A stretch of 64,000 nucleotides of DNA from Mesorhizobium sp. M1E.F.Ca.ET.045.02.1.1 (GCF_003952485.1 NZ_CP034447.1:4912501-4976500), one strand, 5' to 3'; numbered from the stretch's first letter, positions 8,684-19,082 are shown. The notes: a model not told the origin generated them from the sequence alone. Numbers and translations: made by a program.

Positions 8684-10051
8684 ATGAGCCAGAGATCCTG
8701 CCTGTCCGTCATCCTCGCCGCCGGCGAAGGCACGCGCATGAAAAGCGCGATGCCCAAGGTGCTGCACGCCATTGCCGGCCTACCGATGGTGGCTCATGTG
8801 GTGAAGGCGGCGGAGGCCGCCGGAGCGACGGGTCTGGCGCTGGTGATCGGCCATGGCGCCGAGGAGATGCGCAAAGCCGCGCAGAAATTCGCGCCGAAGG
8901 CCGAGACCTTCGTGCAGGAGACGCGGCTCGGCACCGCGCATGCCGTGCTCGCCGCTCGCGAAGCGATATCAAAGGGTTACGACGATATTCTCGTTATGTT
9001 CGGCGATACGCCTTTGATCGATGCCGAAGCGCTGGCGACCGCGCGGCAAAAGCTGGCGGAAGGGGCCGCTGTTGCGGTCATCGGCTTCTGTCCGCCCAAT
9101 CCCACCGGCTACGGCCGGCTGATCGAAAAAGGTGGCCGATTGGTCGCCATCCGTGAGGAAAAGGACTGTTCCGAGGCGGAAAAGAAGATCGGCTTCTGCA
9201 ATGCCGGAATGATGGCGGTGGCCGGCAAGCATGCGCTTCGACTGCTCGACAAGGTCGGCAACAGCAACGCCAAGGGTGAGTTCTACCTCACCGATATCGT
9301 CGAAATCGCCGGAGCGGAGGGCCTCGACGTGGTCGCCACCGAGGCGAGCTTCGAAAATGCGCTCGGCATCAACAACCGGGCCGAGCTCGCCGAAGCGGAA
9401 GCCATCTGGCAGGCGCGCCGGCGGCGCGAAGCGATGCTTGCGGGCGTGACGCTGATCGCGCCCGAAACCGTCTATTTCTCGCACGACACTGAAATCGGCG
9501 CCGATACAGTGGTCGAGCCGAATGTGTGGTTCGGCCCGGGCGTCAAGATTTCCGCCGGCGTCACGATCCATGCTTTCAGCCATCTCGCAGGCACCACCAT
9601 TGCCGCGAACTGCGAGGTCGGACCGTTCGCCCGGTTGCGTCCCGGTGCCGATCTCAGAAAAAAGGCCAAGGTCGGCAATTTCTGCGAGGTCAAGCAGGCG
9701 ACGATCGAGGAGGGCGCCAAGGTCAACCACCTGACCTACATCGGCGATGCGCGCGTGGGAGCCGGGGCCAATATCGGCGCCGGAACCATCACCTGCAACT
9801 ATGACGGCTTTTCGAAATTCTTCACCGACATCGGCGAGGGCGCCTTCATTGGCTCGAATTCCTCGCTGGTGGCGCCGGTCACGATCGGCAAGGGCGGCTA
9901 CATCGCCTCGGGCAGCGTGATCACCGAAAGCGTGCCCGACGACGCGCTGGCCTTCGGCCGCGCCCGTCAGAAGACGATCCCCGGCAAGGGCAAGGAGTTG
10001 CGGGAACGCTTCGCCTCCGCGGCAGCGGCAAGGAAGAAGGCCGCGGAATGA
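8684..10051 (+). CDS. glmU: Bifunctional GlcNAc-1-phosphate uridyltransferase / glucosamine-1-phosphate acetyltransferase
   Basis: Makes UDP-N-acetylglucosamine, the precursor of peptidoglycan and lipopolysaccharide, in two steps. The N-terminal pyrophosphorylase domain carries [18 protein letters not shown] and the metal-site region MFGDTPLID. The C-terminal half is a left-handed beta-helix of hexapeptide repeats (for example [18 protein letters not shown] and [13 protein letters not shown]), with the acetyltransferase motif region NHLTYIGDA. Length (455) matches the family. The ATG at 8684 has no strong Shine-Dalgarno sequence, but the protein begins as expected. glmS follows after 231 bp, so two enzymes of the same pathway sit side by side, possibly with separate promoters. 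Confidence 0.97.
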   Translation: MSQRSCLSVILAAGEGTRMKSAMPKVLHAIAGLPMVAHVVKAAEAAGATGLALVIGHGAEEMRKAAQKFAPKAETFVQETRLGTAHAVLAAREAISKGYDDILVMFGDTPLIDAEALATARQKLAEGAAVAVIGFCPPNPTGYGRLIEKGGRLVAIREEKDCSEAEKKIGFCNAGMMAVAGKHALRLLDKVGNSNAKGEFYLTDIVEIAGAEGLDVVATEASFENALGINNRAELAEAEAIWQARRRREAMLAGVTLIAPETVYFSHDTEIGADTVVEPNVWFGPGVKISAGVTIHAFSHLAGTTIAANCEVGPFARLRPGADLRKKAKVGNFCEVKQATIEEGAKVNHLTYIGDARVGAGANIGAGTITCNYDGFSKFFTDIGEGAFIGSNSSLVAPVTIGKGGYIASGSVITESVPDDALAFGRARQKTIPGKGKELRERFASAAAARKKAAE

Positions 10052-10282
10052 TCGCCACGGGGCCTTTGCCGCGCCGACGCGACTGCCGCCAACGATGAAC
10101 AATCGGGAAGCGGCGCCGCAAAAAGCCGAGCAATTGCAGTAACCGGATTGCAAGAGCGGTCCGTCATGGTGCATGCAGCAAAAACCGTTCCGGTGACACG
10201 GAACGAAACGCAAAGTGACTTTCGCGGCAGGCCGGCAATCCCTAGATAACGCCGGGTTTCCGCAGGGAATCGGGGGCAGCGC

Positions 10283-12106
10283 ATGTGCGGTATCGTTGGA
10301 ATTGTCGGCCATTCGCAGGTCGCGCCGCTCATCGTCGACGCGTTGAAGCGGCTCGAATATCGCGGCTATGACTCGGCCGGCGTCGCAACCATCGAGAATG
10401 GCGAGCTCGGCCGCCGCCGCGCCGAAGGCAAGCTGATCAACCTCGAACGCCGGTTGAAGGAAGAACCGCTCGACGGCACGATCGGCATCGGCCACACGCG
10501 CTGGGCAACGCATGGCGTGCCGAACGAGACCAACGCGCATCCGCATTTTTCCGACGGCGTCGCCATCGTCCACAACGGCATCATCGAGAATTTCGCCGAG
10601 CTGCGCGATGAACTGGTTCGCGACGGCTACACATTCACCTCGCAGACCGACACCGAGGTCGTCGCGCATCTGGTGGCGCGGGAACTCGCCAAGGGGTTGA
10701 AGCCGGTCGAGGCAGCGCATCAGGCGCTGAAGCGGCTCTCGGGCGCCTTCGCACTGGCGATCATGTTCAAGGGCGACGAGAACCTGCTCGTCGGCGCCCG
10801 CAACGGTCCGCCTTTAGCCGTCGGCCATGGCGACGGCGAGATGTTTTTGGGCTCGGACGCCATCGCGCTGGCGCCCTTCACCAATTCGATCACCTATCTG
10901 GAGGACGGCGATTGGGCGGTGGTGCGCCGCAACAGCGTCGAGATCTACGACATCGACGGCAACAAGGTCGACCGCAAGCGGCAGCAGTCGCTGTCGACCA
11001 GCTTCATGGTCGACAAGGGCAACCGCCGCCATTTCATGGAAAAGGAGATCCATGAGCAGCCGGAGGTGATCTCGCACACGCTGGCGCATTATGTGGATTT
11101 CGTCTCCGGCATCTCCAGGCCGCTTGAACTGCCGTTCGACTTTGCCCGGATCGGCCGGCTGGCGCTCTCGGCCTGCGGCACCGCCTATCTGGCCGGGTTG
11201 ATCAGCAAATACTGGTTCGAGCGCTATGCGCGGCTGCCGGTCGACATCGACGTCGCCTCGGAATTCCGCTACCGCGAGATGCCGCTGTCGGCCACCGATG
11301 CGGCCTTCTTCATCTCGCAGTCGGGCGAGACCGCCGACACGCTGGCCTCGCTGCGCTATTGCCGCAAGGCCGGCATGAAGATCGGCGCGGTCGTCAACGT
11401 GCGGGAATCGACCATGGCGCGCGAATCCGACGTCGTGCTGCCGACGCTTGCCGGCCCCGAAATCGGCGTCGCCTCGACCAAGGCTTTCACCTGCCAACTG
11501 TCGGTGTTGGCTTCGCTCGCCGTGCGGGCAGGCGTCGCGCGCGGAACGATCTCGCGCGATGAGGAGAGGCGGCTGGTGCGCGAGCTTTCCGAGGCGCCGC
11601 GCTACGCCACCCAGGTGCTCAAGCTCGACGAGCAGATCGAACGCATCTCGCGCGAGCTCTCGCGCTACAAGGACGTGCTCTATCTCGGCCGAGACACCAA
11701 TTTCCCTCTGGCCATGGAAGGGGCGCTGAAGCTCAAGGAAATCTCCTACATCCATGCCGAAGGCTATGCCGGCGGCGAGCTGAAGCATGGACCGATCGCG
11801 CTGATCGACGAGAACATGCCGGTGATCGTCATCGCGCCGCATGACCGCATCTTCGAAAAGACCGTGTCGAACATGCAGGAAGTGGCGGCGCGCGGCGGCA
11901 AGATCATCCTCATCACCGACGCCAAGGGCGCCGCCCAGGCGGGCATCAAGACGATGGAGACGATCATCCTGCCCGAAGTGCCGGAGATCATCTCGCCGAT
12001 CATCTATGCGCTGCCGGTCCAGATGCTCGCCTATTTCACCGCCGTGTTCATGGGCACGGATGTCGACCAGCCGCGCAATCTGGCGAAATCGGTGACGGTG
12101 GAATAG
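10283..12106 (+). CDS. glmS: Glutamine-fructose-6-phosphate aminotransferase (isomerizing)
   Basis: Converts fructose-6-phosphate and glutamine to glucosamine-6-phosphate, the committed step to UDP-GlcNAc. Cys2 of MCGIVGIVGHS is the nucleophile of the class II glutamine amidotransferase domain after Met removal. Two SIS domains follow, with SACGTAYLAGL and SQSGETADTL in the first and GRDTNFPLAMEGALKLKE in the second. The C-terminus DQPRNLAKSVTVE is the conserved tail that reaches into the active site. Length (607) is standard. GGGGGCAGCGC precedes the ATG. I see no glmS ribozyme, which is a Gram-positive feature. A REP-like palindrome lies 46 bp downstream of the stop. Confidence 0.97.
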   Translation: MCGIVGIVGHSQVAPLIVDALKRLEYRGYDSAGVATIENGELGRRRAEGKLINLERRLKEEPLDGTIGIGHTRWATHGVPNETNAHPHFSDGVAIVHNGIIENFAELRDELVRDGYTFTSQTDTEVVAHLVARELAKGLKPVEAAHQALKRLSGAFALAIMFKGDENLLVGARNGPPLAVGHGDGEMFLGSDAIALAPFTNSITYLEDGDWAVVRRNSVEIYDIDGNKVDRKRQQSLSTSFMVDKGNRRHFMEKEIHEQPEVISHTLAHYVDFVSGISRPLELPFDFARIGRLALSACGTAYLAGLISKYWFERYARLPVDIDVASEFRYREMPLSATDAAFFISQSGETADTLASLRYCRKAGMKIGAVVNVRESTMARESDVVLPTLAGPEIGVASTKAFTCQLSVLASLAVRAGVARGTISRDEERRLVRELSEAPRYATQVLKLDEQIERISRELSRYKDVLYLGRDTNFPLAMEGALKLKEISYIHAEGYAGGELKHGPIALIDENMPVIVIAPHDRIFEKTVSNMQEVAARGGKIILITDAKGAAQAGIKTMETIILPEVPEIISPIIYALPVQMLAYFTAVFMGTDVDQPRNLAKSVTVE

Positions 12107-12152
12107 TACCGTTAGCTTGCCTCGCGCAGTTCGAAGTACGGCTGCGGATGGT

Positions 12153-12224
12153 CCCTTCTTTCGTCATCCACGGGCGGAGCAGGAGCGAAGCTCCTGCGCA
12201 GACCCGAGAATGACGAAGGGAAGG
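12153..12224. repeat. REP-like palindromic element downstream of glmS
   Basis: A long hairpin: the outer arms TTCGTCAT and ATGACGAA enclose CGGG/CCCG and an inner perfect stem AGCAGGAGC-GAA-GCTCCTGC. No T-run follows, so it is not an intrinsic terminator. Palindromes of this composition are scattered between genes in rhizobial genomes. A second smaller hairpin (12238-12266; TTCCA...TGGAA around GGAAGCAGCTTCC) lies just beyond it. Confidence 0.7.
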
Positions 12225-12370
12225 ATGTTTCGGCTAATTCCAAACGGAAGCAGCTTCCATCTGGAACGCTGAAAGCCTCGCCTTAGCCAACCTTCTTTAA
12301 AAACTTCGCAGTTCCAAACAAGCCCGCGGTTCACTAATCTCAGCGTCGCAATCTGCGCTGCGGTGATCCT

Positions 12371-13129
12371 ATGTCCGACGCCCTGAAGACCTCTGGCATT
12401 GCCCGGCTCAGGAACTATTTCCTGACGGGCTTCGTCGTCTGCGCGCCGCTGGCGATCACCGCCTATATCGCCTGGTCCCTCATCGGATGGGTCGATTCCT
12501 GGGTGAAGCCCTACATTCCGGCCCGCTACAATCCCGACACCTATCTGCCGTTCCCGGTCCCCGGCTTCGGGCTGATCGTGGCGCTGGTGCTCATCACGTT
12601 CATCGGCTTCATGACGGCAAACATCGTCGGCCGCGCCATTGTCAATTTCGGCGAGCGACTGCTTGGCCGAATGCCGCTGGTGCGCGGCATCTATAGCTCG
12701 CTGAAGCAGATCTTCGAGACGGTGCTGTCGAACAAGGGCGACATGTTCCGCCAGGTCGGGCTGGTCGAATATCCGCGAAAAGGAGTCTGGTCGCTGGTCT
12801 TCGTCGCCAGCGAGAAAGAAACCGAGATCAACCAGAAGCTCGACCAGGAAGGCGATCCGCTGATCGCGGTGTTCATGCCCTGCACGCCGAACCCGACCAC
12901 GGGGTTCCTGATGTATGTGCTGAAATCCGAGATTGTGCTGCTCGACATGAGCATCGAGGATGGCGCCAAGCTGATCGTTTCGGCTGGCCTTGTGGCGCCG
13001 GAGGTCAAGACCAAGCTGGTGACGCTGAACGGCGAACGGATCGAGGGTCCGCTTGCCAACCCGCCAGTCGGCGCCGGGCCTCAGCCGGCCCGCAGCAAGC
13101 GCACCGCCTCGTCGCGACCGAACAGGTAA
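12371..13129 (+). CDS. DUF502 family membrane protein
   Basis: A 252-residue protein of the DUF502 family, function unknown. Two membrane segments are visible at about residues 15-39 (YFLTGFVVCAPLAITAYIAW) and 62-82 (GFGLIVALVLITFIGFMTAN), followed by a cytoplasmic or periplasmic domain with the conserved PLVRGIYSSLKQIFE and FMPCTPNPTTGFLMYV motifs. The C-terminal tail is basic and poorly conserved. The last 49 bp overlap the 3' end of recG on the other strand, so the tail codons are constrained by both genes. Family proteins are widespread in proteobacteria and plants; no partner gene here suggests a role. Confidence 0.88.
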   Translation: MSDALKTSGIARLRNYFLTGFVVCAPLAITAYIAWSLIGWVDSWVKPYIPARYNPDTYLPFPVPGFGLIVALVLITFIGFMTANIVGRAIVNFGERLLGRMPLVRGIYSSLKQIFETVLSNKGDMFRQVGLVEYPRKGVWSLVFVASEKETEINQKLDQEGDPLIAVFMPCTPNPTTGFLMYVLKSEIVLLDMSIEDGAKLIVSAGLVAPEVKTKLVTLNGERIEGPLANPPVGAGPQPARSKRTASSRPNR

Positions 13130-15189
13130 AGCAGCAGCCGAAGCGCTTCGCCGCGTTCGGACTGCAGTTCCGGATCGCGCGACAGGATCAGTCGCGCCTC
13201 GTCGCGCGCGGCTTCGAGCAGATCGGCATGGAATTCGATGCGCGCCACCTGGAAGCCGGGGGTGCCGGACTGGCGGGTGCCCAGCAACTCGCCTTCGCCA
13301 CGCAGCTTCAGATCCTCCTCGGCGATGCGGAAGCCGTCTTCGGTCTCGCGCATCACGGAAAGCCGGCGCTTCGCCGTCTCGCCGAGCGGGTCCTTGTAGA
13401 GCAGCACGCAGGAGGAGGCCCGGTCGCCGCGCCCGACGCGGCCGCGCAACTGGTGCAGTTGCGCAAGGCCGAAGCGCTCGGCATGTTCGATAACCATGAT
13501 GGTGGCGTCCGGCACGTCGACGCCGACCTCGATGACGGTGGTTGCGATCAGGATGCGCGTCTCGCCCTGCTTGAAAGCGCGCATCGCCTCGTCCTTCTCG
13601 GCACCCTTCATGCGGCCATGCACCAGGCCGATCTGGTCGCCGAACAGCGGCTTCAACGAAGCGAAACGGTCCTCAGCCGACATCAGCTTGACCTCTTCGG
13701 ATTCCTCGACCAGTGGGCAGATCCAATAGATCTTCTGGCCTTCGGCGACGGCGTCGCGCATGCGCCCGACCAGTTCGTCCAGCCGCTCCATCGGCAAGGT
13801 GACCGTGCGGATCGGCTGCCGGCCGGCCGGTTTCTCTGTAAGTTTCGAGACATCCATGTCGCCGAAGGCGGTGAGCACCAGCGTGCGGGGAATAGGGGTC
13901 GCCGTCATCACCAGCATGTCGGGTGCGTCGCCCTTGGCGGTGATCGCCAGCCGCTGGTGGACGCCGAAGCGGTGCTGCTCGTCGACGACGGCAAGCACGA
14001 GGTCGTGGAACGTGACCGTTTCCTGGAACAGCGCGTGGGTGCCGACGACGATGTCGATCGTGCCGCCGGCAAGACCTTCCAGCGTCTCGGTGCGCTCGCG
14101 GCCTTTTTCGCGCCCGGTGAGGATGGCAACGCGCAGCCCGGCTTTTTCCGCCAGAGGCGCGATGGTCGCCAGGTGTTGGCGTGCCAAAATCTCGGTCGGC
14201 GCCATCAGCGCGGCCTGGCCGCCTGCCTCGACCGCTCGCCCCATGGCGAGCAGGGCAACCACGGTCTTGCCGGAGCCGACGTCGCCCTGCAACAGGCGCA
14301 GCATGCGTTCGGGGTCGGCCAGATCGGCATTGATCTCGCCGAGCGCGAATTCCTGACTGGGCGTGAGCTTGTAAGGCAGGGCCGCGCGCAGCCGCTCGAC
14401 GATGCGGCCGTCGCCGGTGAGCGGCCGGCCTGACAGCCGGCGGATTCTTGCCCGCACCAGCGCCAGCGACACCTGCCCGGCGAGGAATTCGTCGTAAGCC
14501 AGGCGGCGCCAGGCCGAACCCTCGACGGCGACGTCGATCGGATCCGCCGGATTGTGGATGCGGGTAAGCGCATCGCCGAAGGACGGAAAAGTGTGGCGAC
14601 GCATGAAGGCGTCGTCCTGCCATTCCGGCAGTTCAGGCAGGCGACCGAGCGCCTGCCCGATGGCGCGGCGCAGCACTTTTGCCGACAGGCCGGCGGTAAG
14701 CGGATAGACCGGCTCGACCAGCGGCAGGCCCTCGGCCTCGTCGATTGGCGCGATATGGTCGGGATGGACCATGGTCGGGCGGCCGTTGAACCATTCCATG
14801 CGGCCGGAAATCACGACATGCTCGCCTTCCGGCAGCATCTTCTGCAGATAGGCGGCATGGGCATGGAAGAAGGTCAGGGCGATCTCGCCGGTGTCGTCAT
14901 GGGCATAGACCCGATAGGGCACGGACCTGTTGCCGCGCGGCGGTGGCTGGTGGCGGTCGACCCGCACCTCGAGGGTGACGATCTGGCCCTCGGCCGAGAG
15001 CGCGATGCCGGGCCGGTTGCGGCGGTCGATCACCGTGTTCGGCAGCACGAACAAGAGGTCGGCGGCACGCGCGGGACGATCGCCGAGATCAGCCGGCACA
15101 ACCCGTTCGATCATGGTCCCGACTTTCGGACCAATGCCGGCAAGCGAGGTAATCGGGACGAACAGAGGATCGAGGATGGTAGGACGCAT
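13081..15189 (-). CDS. recG: ATP-dependent DNA helicase RecG
   Basis: Branch-migration helicase that remodels stalled forks and Holliday junctions. An N-terminal OB-fold wedge region precedes the helicase core. Walker A (GDVGSGKT) is near residue 300, the DEQH box (AVVDEQHRFG) near 400, followed by MTATPIPRT and GRVGRG. The start at 15189 gives 702 residues beginning MRPTILDPLFVPI, close to family length; the frame extends 15 codons upstream but without similarity. It diverges from sdhE across about 93 bp. The 3' end overlaps the convergent DUF502 gene by 49 bp. The adjacent mfd gene encodes a helicase with the same RecG-type motor. Confidence 0.97.
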   Translation of the reverse strand: MRPTILDPLFVPITSLAGIGPKVGTMIERVVPADLGDRPARAADLLFVLPNTVIDRRNRPGIALSAEGQIVTLEVRVDRHQPPPRGNRSVPYRVYAHDDTGEIALTFFHAHAAYLQKMLPEGEHVVISGRMEWFNGRPTMVHPDHIAPIDEAEGLPLVEPVYPLTAGLSAKVLRRAIGQALGRLPELPEWQDDAFMRRHTFPSFGDALTRIHNPADPIDVAVEGSAWRRLAYDEFLAGQVSLALVRARIRRLSGRPLTGDGRIVERLRAALPYKLTPSQEFALGEINADLADPERMLRLLQGDVGSGKTVVALLAMGRAVEAGGQAALMAPTEILARQHLATIAPLAEKAGLRVAILTGREKGRERTETLEGLAGGTIDIVVGTHALFQETVTFHDLVLAVVDEQHRFGVHQRLAITAKGDAPDMLVMTATPIPRTLVLTAFGDMDVSKLTEKPAGRQPIRTVTLPMERLDELVGRMRDAVAEGQKIYWICPLVEESEEVKLMSAEDRFASLKPLFGDQIGLVHGRMKGAEKDEAMRAFKQGETRILIATTVIEVGVDVPDATIMVIEHAERFGLAQLHQLRGRVGRGDRASSCVLLYKDPLGETAKRRLSVMRETEDGFRIAEEDLKLRGEGELLGTRQSGTPGFQVARIEFHADLLEAARDEARLILSRDPELQSERGEALRLLLYLFGRDEAVRLLRAG

Positions 15190-15282
15190 GGGTGTCAGCT
15201 TATGTCGCGACGGCCGCAGCGCAAAGGCTGACACCGGTCGCTATCCACGCTATATGCGCCGCTCGAACAGGGATGCGGCGCA

Positions 15283-15570
15283 ATGACCGGAACACAGCGA
15301 TCAAGCGAGGGGTTGGATGCCCGCCGGCGTAAGCTCCTGTTCCGCTCCTGGCACCGCGGCATGCGCGAGATGGACCTCATACTCGGTTCCTTCGCCGATG
15401 CCGAGATCGGCGCCTTGACCGGCGACGAAATCGACCAATATGAAAAGCTCCTCGAAATCCCCGACACCGAATTCCTGCCGATGATCACCGGCGAACGCCC
15501 GGTTCCGCCCGATATCGATTGCGCGGTGCTGCACAAGATCCTGGCGTCGCGCCGGACCATGACATTGTGA
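15283..15570 (+). CDS. sdhE: FAD assembly factor SdhE (succinate dehydrogenase assembly factor 2)
   Basis: A 95-residue protein that promotes covalent flavinylation of succinate dehydrogenase subunit A. The family motif RSWHRGMREMDLILGSFAD (compare RGxxExD) lies at about residues 21-39, and EIDQYEKLLEIPDTEFLPMI follows. Length fits the Sdh5/SdhE family. The stop is 14 bp from the mfd start, so the two are probably cotranscribed; recG-sdhE-mfd neighbourhoods are common in rhizobia. The start has only a weak upstream GGAT. Confidence 0.92.
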   Translation: MTGTQRSSEGLDARRRKLLFRSWHRGMREMDLILGSFADAEIGALTGDEIDQYEKLLEIPDTEFLPMITGERPVPPDIDCAVLHKILASRRTMTL

Positions 15571-15584
15571 AAAACGCATAACCC

Positions 15585-18500
15585 ATGAGCCTCATCCCTT
15601 CCATCGGCCTGCCCAAGGGCCGCGCCGGCCAGTTCGTCGTCGACGGCGTCGCCGACGGCTATGAAGCCTTCGCGCTGGTGCGGACGGCGCAGGAGATCGC
15701 ACCCGACAAGCCGGTGCTGTTCGTCGCGCGCGACGGCCAGCGGCTGCCGGCGATCATCGAAGCGCTGGCCTTCGCGGCGCCCGGCCTGCCGGTGCTGGAA
15801 CTGCCCGCCTGGGACTGCCTGCCCTATGACCGTGTGTCGCCCGGCGCGGATGCCGCCGCGCGGCGGCTCGACGCGCTTTCCGCCATCATTGCGCTCGCCA
15901 GGAAGCCGCATCGCGCCGTGATCCTCACCACCGCCAATGCGCTGCTTCAGCGCATACCGCCGGCCGGGTTGATCGAAGCGCAGACCTTCCATGCCAGGCC
16001 CGGCAACCAGATCGACATGAAGGTGCTGATCGCGCGGCTGGAGACCTCCGGCTTCGAGCGCGTGCCGACCGTGCGCGACGTCGGCGAATTCGCTGTGCGC
16101 GGCGGCATCCTCGACCTCTTCGCGCCCGGCTGGAGCGAGGCGCTGAGGCTCGACTTTTTCGGCGACACGCTGGAATCGATCCGTATTTTCGACGTGGCGA
16201 CCCAGCGCACCACCGGACAGCGCAAGTCGATGGCGCTGCAGGCGATGAGCGAGGTGGCGCTGACGCCGGAGACGATCAGCCGCTTCCGCCGCTCCTATAT
16301 CGAGGCTTTCGGCGCACCGTCGCGCGACGACGCGCTCTACGCCGCGGTCAGCGAAGGGCGCCGCTTCGCCGGCATGGAGCACTGGCTGCCCTTCTTTTAC
16401 GAACGGCTGGAGACGGTGTTCGACTATCTGCCGGATGCGCCGGTTGTCTTCGATCATCTGGCGCATGAGGCGCTGGCCGAGCGTCACACGCTGATCCTCG
16501 ACCACTATGAGGCTCGCCGCAAGCAGGCCGACGGCGCGCTGAAGGATGCGGTGCCCTATAAGCCGGTGGCGCCGGACCTGCTTTACCTCTCGCCGGAGAA
16601 CCTCAGAGCTTCGCTCGGCCCGCGCGAAGACATCGACTTCACCGTCTTCGATGCGCCCGATGTCGGCGGCAGAAAAGTCTTCCATGCCGGCTCGCGGCAT
16701 GGCCGCCGCTTCGCCGAGGAGCGCGCCGACCCCAACATCAACGTCTTCGACGTCGTGGTGAAGCACATCGCCGACGAGCGCGCCGCGCGACGCCGTGTCG
16801 TCGTCGCCGGCTGGACCGAAGGCTCGCTCGACCGGCTCGGCCAGATCCTCGCCGAACACCATCTCGGCAACCTCAAGCCCGTCGCGACGCTTGCCGAGGT
16901 TGAAAAGCTCGAGCCGGGGCAGGCGGGGCTCGCCGTGCTGCCGCTCGAATCGGGCTTCGAGACCGACGGCATGGTCGTCGTCGCCGAGCAGGACATTCTC
17001 GGCGACAGGCTGATCCGCCGCTCGAAGCGCAAGAAGCGCGCTTCCGACTTCATCGCGGAGGCCACGTCGCTGTCTTCAGGCGACATCGTCGTCCATGCCG
17101 ATCACGGCATCGGCCGCTTCGTCGGCCTGCGCACCATCGAGGCGGTCGGCGCGCCGCATGACTGCCTCGAAATCCACTACGCCGGCGACGACCGCCTGTT
17201 TCTGCCGGTGGAAAACATCGAGCTCCTGTCGCGCTACGGGTCGGACTCGGCGGAAGCCGCGCTCGACAAGCTCGGCGGCGGCGCCTGGCAGGCGCGCAAG
17301 GCGCGGCTGAAGCGGCGCCTGCTCGATATGGCCGGGCAGTTGATCCGCATCGCCGCGGAGCGGCAGATGCGCGCCGCGCCGACTATGATCCCGGCTGAAG
17401 GCCTCTATGGCGAGTTCGCCGCCCGCTTTCCCTATGAGGAAACCGACGATCAGCAGACGGCGATCGATTCCGTCATGGACGATCTCGGCGCCGGCAAGCC
17501 GATGGACCGGCTGGTCTGCGGCGACGTCGGCTTCGGTAAGACGGAAGTGGCGCTGCGCGCCGCCTTCATCGGGGCGATGGAAGGATTCCAGGTCGCGGTG
17601 GTGGTGCCGACGACATTGCTGTCGCGCCAGCACTTCAAAACTTTTTCGCAGCGCTTCTCCGGCCTGCCGATCCGCATCGCGCAGGCGTCGCGCCTGGTCG
17701 GCTCAAAGGAACTGGCCGAAACCAAGAAAGGCATCGCCGAAGGCACGGTCGACATCGTGGTCGGCACCCACGCGCTGCTCGGCAGCTCGATCTCGTTCAA
17801 GAATCTCGGCCTGCTGATCATCGACGAGGAGCAGCATTTCGGCGTCAAGCACAAGGAGCGGCTGAAGGAGCTCAAGAACGACGTGCATGTGCTGACGTTG
17901 TCGGCGACGCCGATCCCGCGCACGCTGCAACTGGCGCTGACCGGTGTGCGCGAACTGTCGCTGATCGCCACGCCGCCGGTCGACCGCATGGCGGTGCGCA
18001 CCTTCATCTCGCCATTCGATCCGCTGGTCATCCGCGAGACGCTGCTGCGCGAGCGCTATCGCGGCGGCCATTCCTTCTATGTCGTGCCGCGCATCAGCGA
18101 TCTTGCCGAAATCCATGATTTCTTGAGGGAATCCGTACCGGAGCTGAAAGTGGCGGTCGCCCACGGGCAGATGCCGGCCGGCGAACTCGACGACATCATG
18201 AATGCCTTCTACGACGGCCAGTACGACGTGCTCCTGTCGACGACCATCGTCGAATCCGGCCTCGACATCCCGACCGCCAACACGCTGATCATCCATCGTG
18301 CCGACATGTTCGGCCTGGCCCAGCTCTATCAGTTGCGCGGCCGTGTCGGCCGCTCGAAGGTGCGCGCCTACGCGCTGTTCACGCTGCCGGCGAACCGCAA
18401 GCTCACCGACACGGCCGAGCGCCGGCTGAAGGTGCTGCAGTCGCTCGACACGCTCGGCGCCGGCTTCCAGCTCGCCAGCCATGACCTCGACATCCGCGGC

Positions 18501-19082
18501 GCGGGCAATCTTCTCGGCGAAGAGCAGTCCGGGCACATCAAGGAGGTCGGTTTCGAGCTTTACCAGCAGATGCTGGAGGAGGCGGTGGCCGAGGTGAAGG
18601 ATTCGGGCGAAGTGCAGGATGGCGGCTGGTCGCCGCAGATCGCGGTCGGCACGGCCGTGATGATCCCGGAAAGCTATGTGCCCGATTTGCAGCTCAGGAT
18701 GGCGCTCTACCGCCGCCTCGGCGAACTCGAAACCACCGAGGAGATCGATGGTTTCGGCGCCGAGCTGATCGACCGTTTCGGGCCGCTGCCGGAGGAGGTG
18801 ACGCACCTTTTGAAAATCGTCTTCATCAAGGCGCTCTGCCGCAAGGCCAATGTCGAGAAGCTCGACGCCGGACCCAAGGGCGTCGTCATTCACTTCCGCA
18901 AGCGCGAATTCCCCAACCCCGTCGGACTGGTCAGGTTCATCGGCGAGCAGGGGTCGCTGGCCAAGATCAGGGCCGATCACAGCGTCGTCTTCATCCGCGA
19001 CTGGCCGAACGCAGAGAAACGCTTGGCCGGATCGGCAGTGGTGATGACGCAATTGGCGCGGTTGGTCGACAAAGCCGCCTAA
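15585..19082 (+). CDS. mfd: Transcription-repair coupling factor
   Basis: A 1165-residue translocase that removes RNA polymerase stalled at DNA lesions and recruits UvrA. The UvrB-like N-terminal part is followed by the RNA polymerase interaction (CarD-like) domain (VHADHGIGRFVGLRTIE). The helicase core has Walker A GDVGFGKTE near residue 646, DEEQHFG near 746, SATPIPRT and GRVGRS. The C-terminal TRCF domain (PDLQLRMALYRRLGELETTE) is complete. The ATG at 15585 lacks a clear Shine-Dalgarno sequence, consistent with coupling to sdhE 14 bp upstream. Length is typical. Confidence 0.97.
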   Translation: MSLIPSIGLPKGRAGQFVVDGVADGYEAFALVRTAQEIAPDKPVLFVARDGQRLPAIIEALAFAAPGLPVLELPAWDCLPYDRVSPGADAAARRLDALSAIIALARKPHRAVILTTANALLQRIPPAGLIEAQTFHARPGNQIDMKVLIARLETSGFERVPTVRDVGEFAVRGGILDLFAPGWSEALRLDFFGDTLESIRIFDVATQRTTGQRKSMALQAMSEVALTPETISRFRRSYIEAFGAPSRDDALYAAVSEGRRFAGMEHWLPFFYERLETVFDYLPDAPVVFDHLAHEALAERHTLILDHYEARRKQADGALKDAVPYKPVAPDLLYLSPENLRASLGPREDIDFTVFDAPDVGGRKVFHAGSRHGRRFAEERADPNINVFDVVVKHIADERAARRRVVVAGWTEGSLDRLGQILAEHHLGNLKPVATLAEVEKLEPGQAGLAVLPLESGFETDGMVVVAEQDILGDRLIRRSKRKKRASDFIAEATSLSSGDIVVHADHGIGRFVGLRTIEAVGAPHDCLEIHYAGDDRLFLPVENIELLSRYGSDSAEAALDKLGGGAWQARKARLKRRLLDMAGQLIRIAAERQMRAAPTMIPAEGLYGEFAARFPYEETDDQQTAIDSVMDDLGAGKPMDRLVCGDVGFGKTEVALRAAFIGAMEGFQVAVVVPTTLLSRQHFKTFSQRFSGLPIRIAQASRLVGSKELAETKKGIAEGTVDIVVGTHALLGSSISFKNLGLLIIDEEQHFGVKHKERLKELKNDVHVLTLSATPIPRTLQLALTGVRELSLIATPPVDRMAVRTFISPFDPLVIRETLLRERYRGGHSFYVVPRISDLAEIHDFLRESVPELKVAVAHGQMPAGELDDIMNAFYDGQYDVLLSTTIVESGLDIPTANTLIIHRADMFGLAQLYQLRGRVGRSKVRAYALFTLPANRKLTDTAERRLKVLQSLDTLGAGFQLASHDLDIRGAGNLLGEEQSGHIKEVGFELYQQMLEEAVAEVKDSGEVQDGGWSPQIAVGTAVMIPESYVPDLQLRMALYRRLGELETTEEIDGFGAELIDRFGPLPEEVTHLLKIVFIKALCRKANVEKLDAGPKGVVIHFRKREFPNPVGLVRFIGEQGSLAKIRADHSVVFIRDWPNAEKRLAGSAVVMTQLARLVDKAA

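Noticed and set aside
10052..10282. glmS ribozyme upstream of glmS
   Set aside because: No ribozyme core sequence is present, and the class is known from Gram-positive bacteria.
8969..10720. 583-codon minus-strand frame opposite glmU and the start of glmS
   Set aside because: Shadow of two conserved genes on the plus strand.
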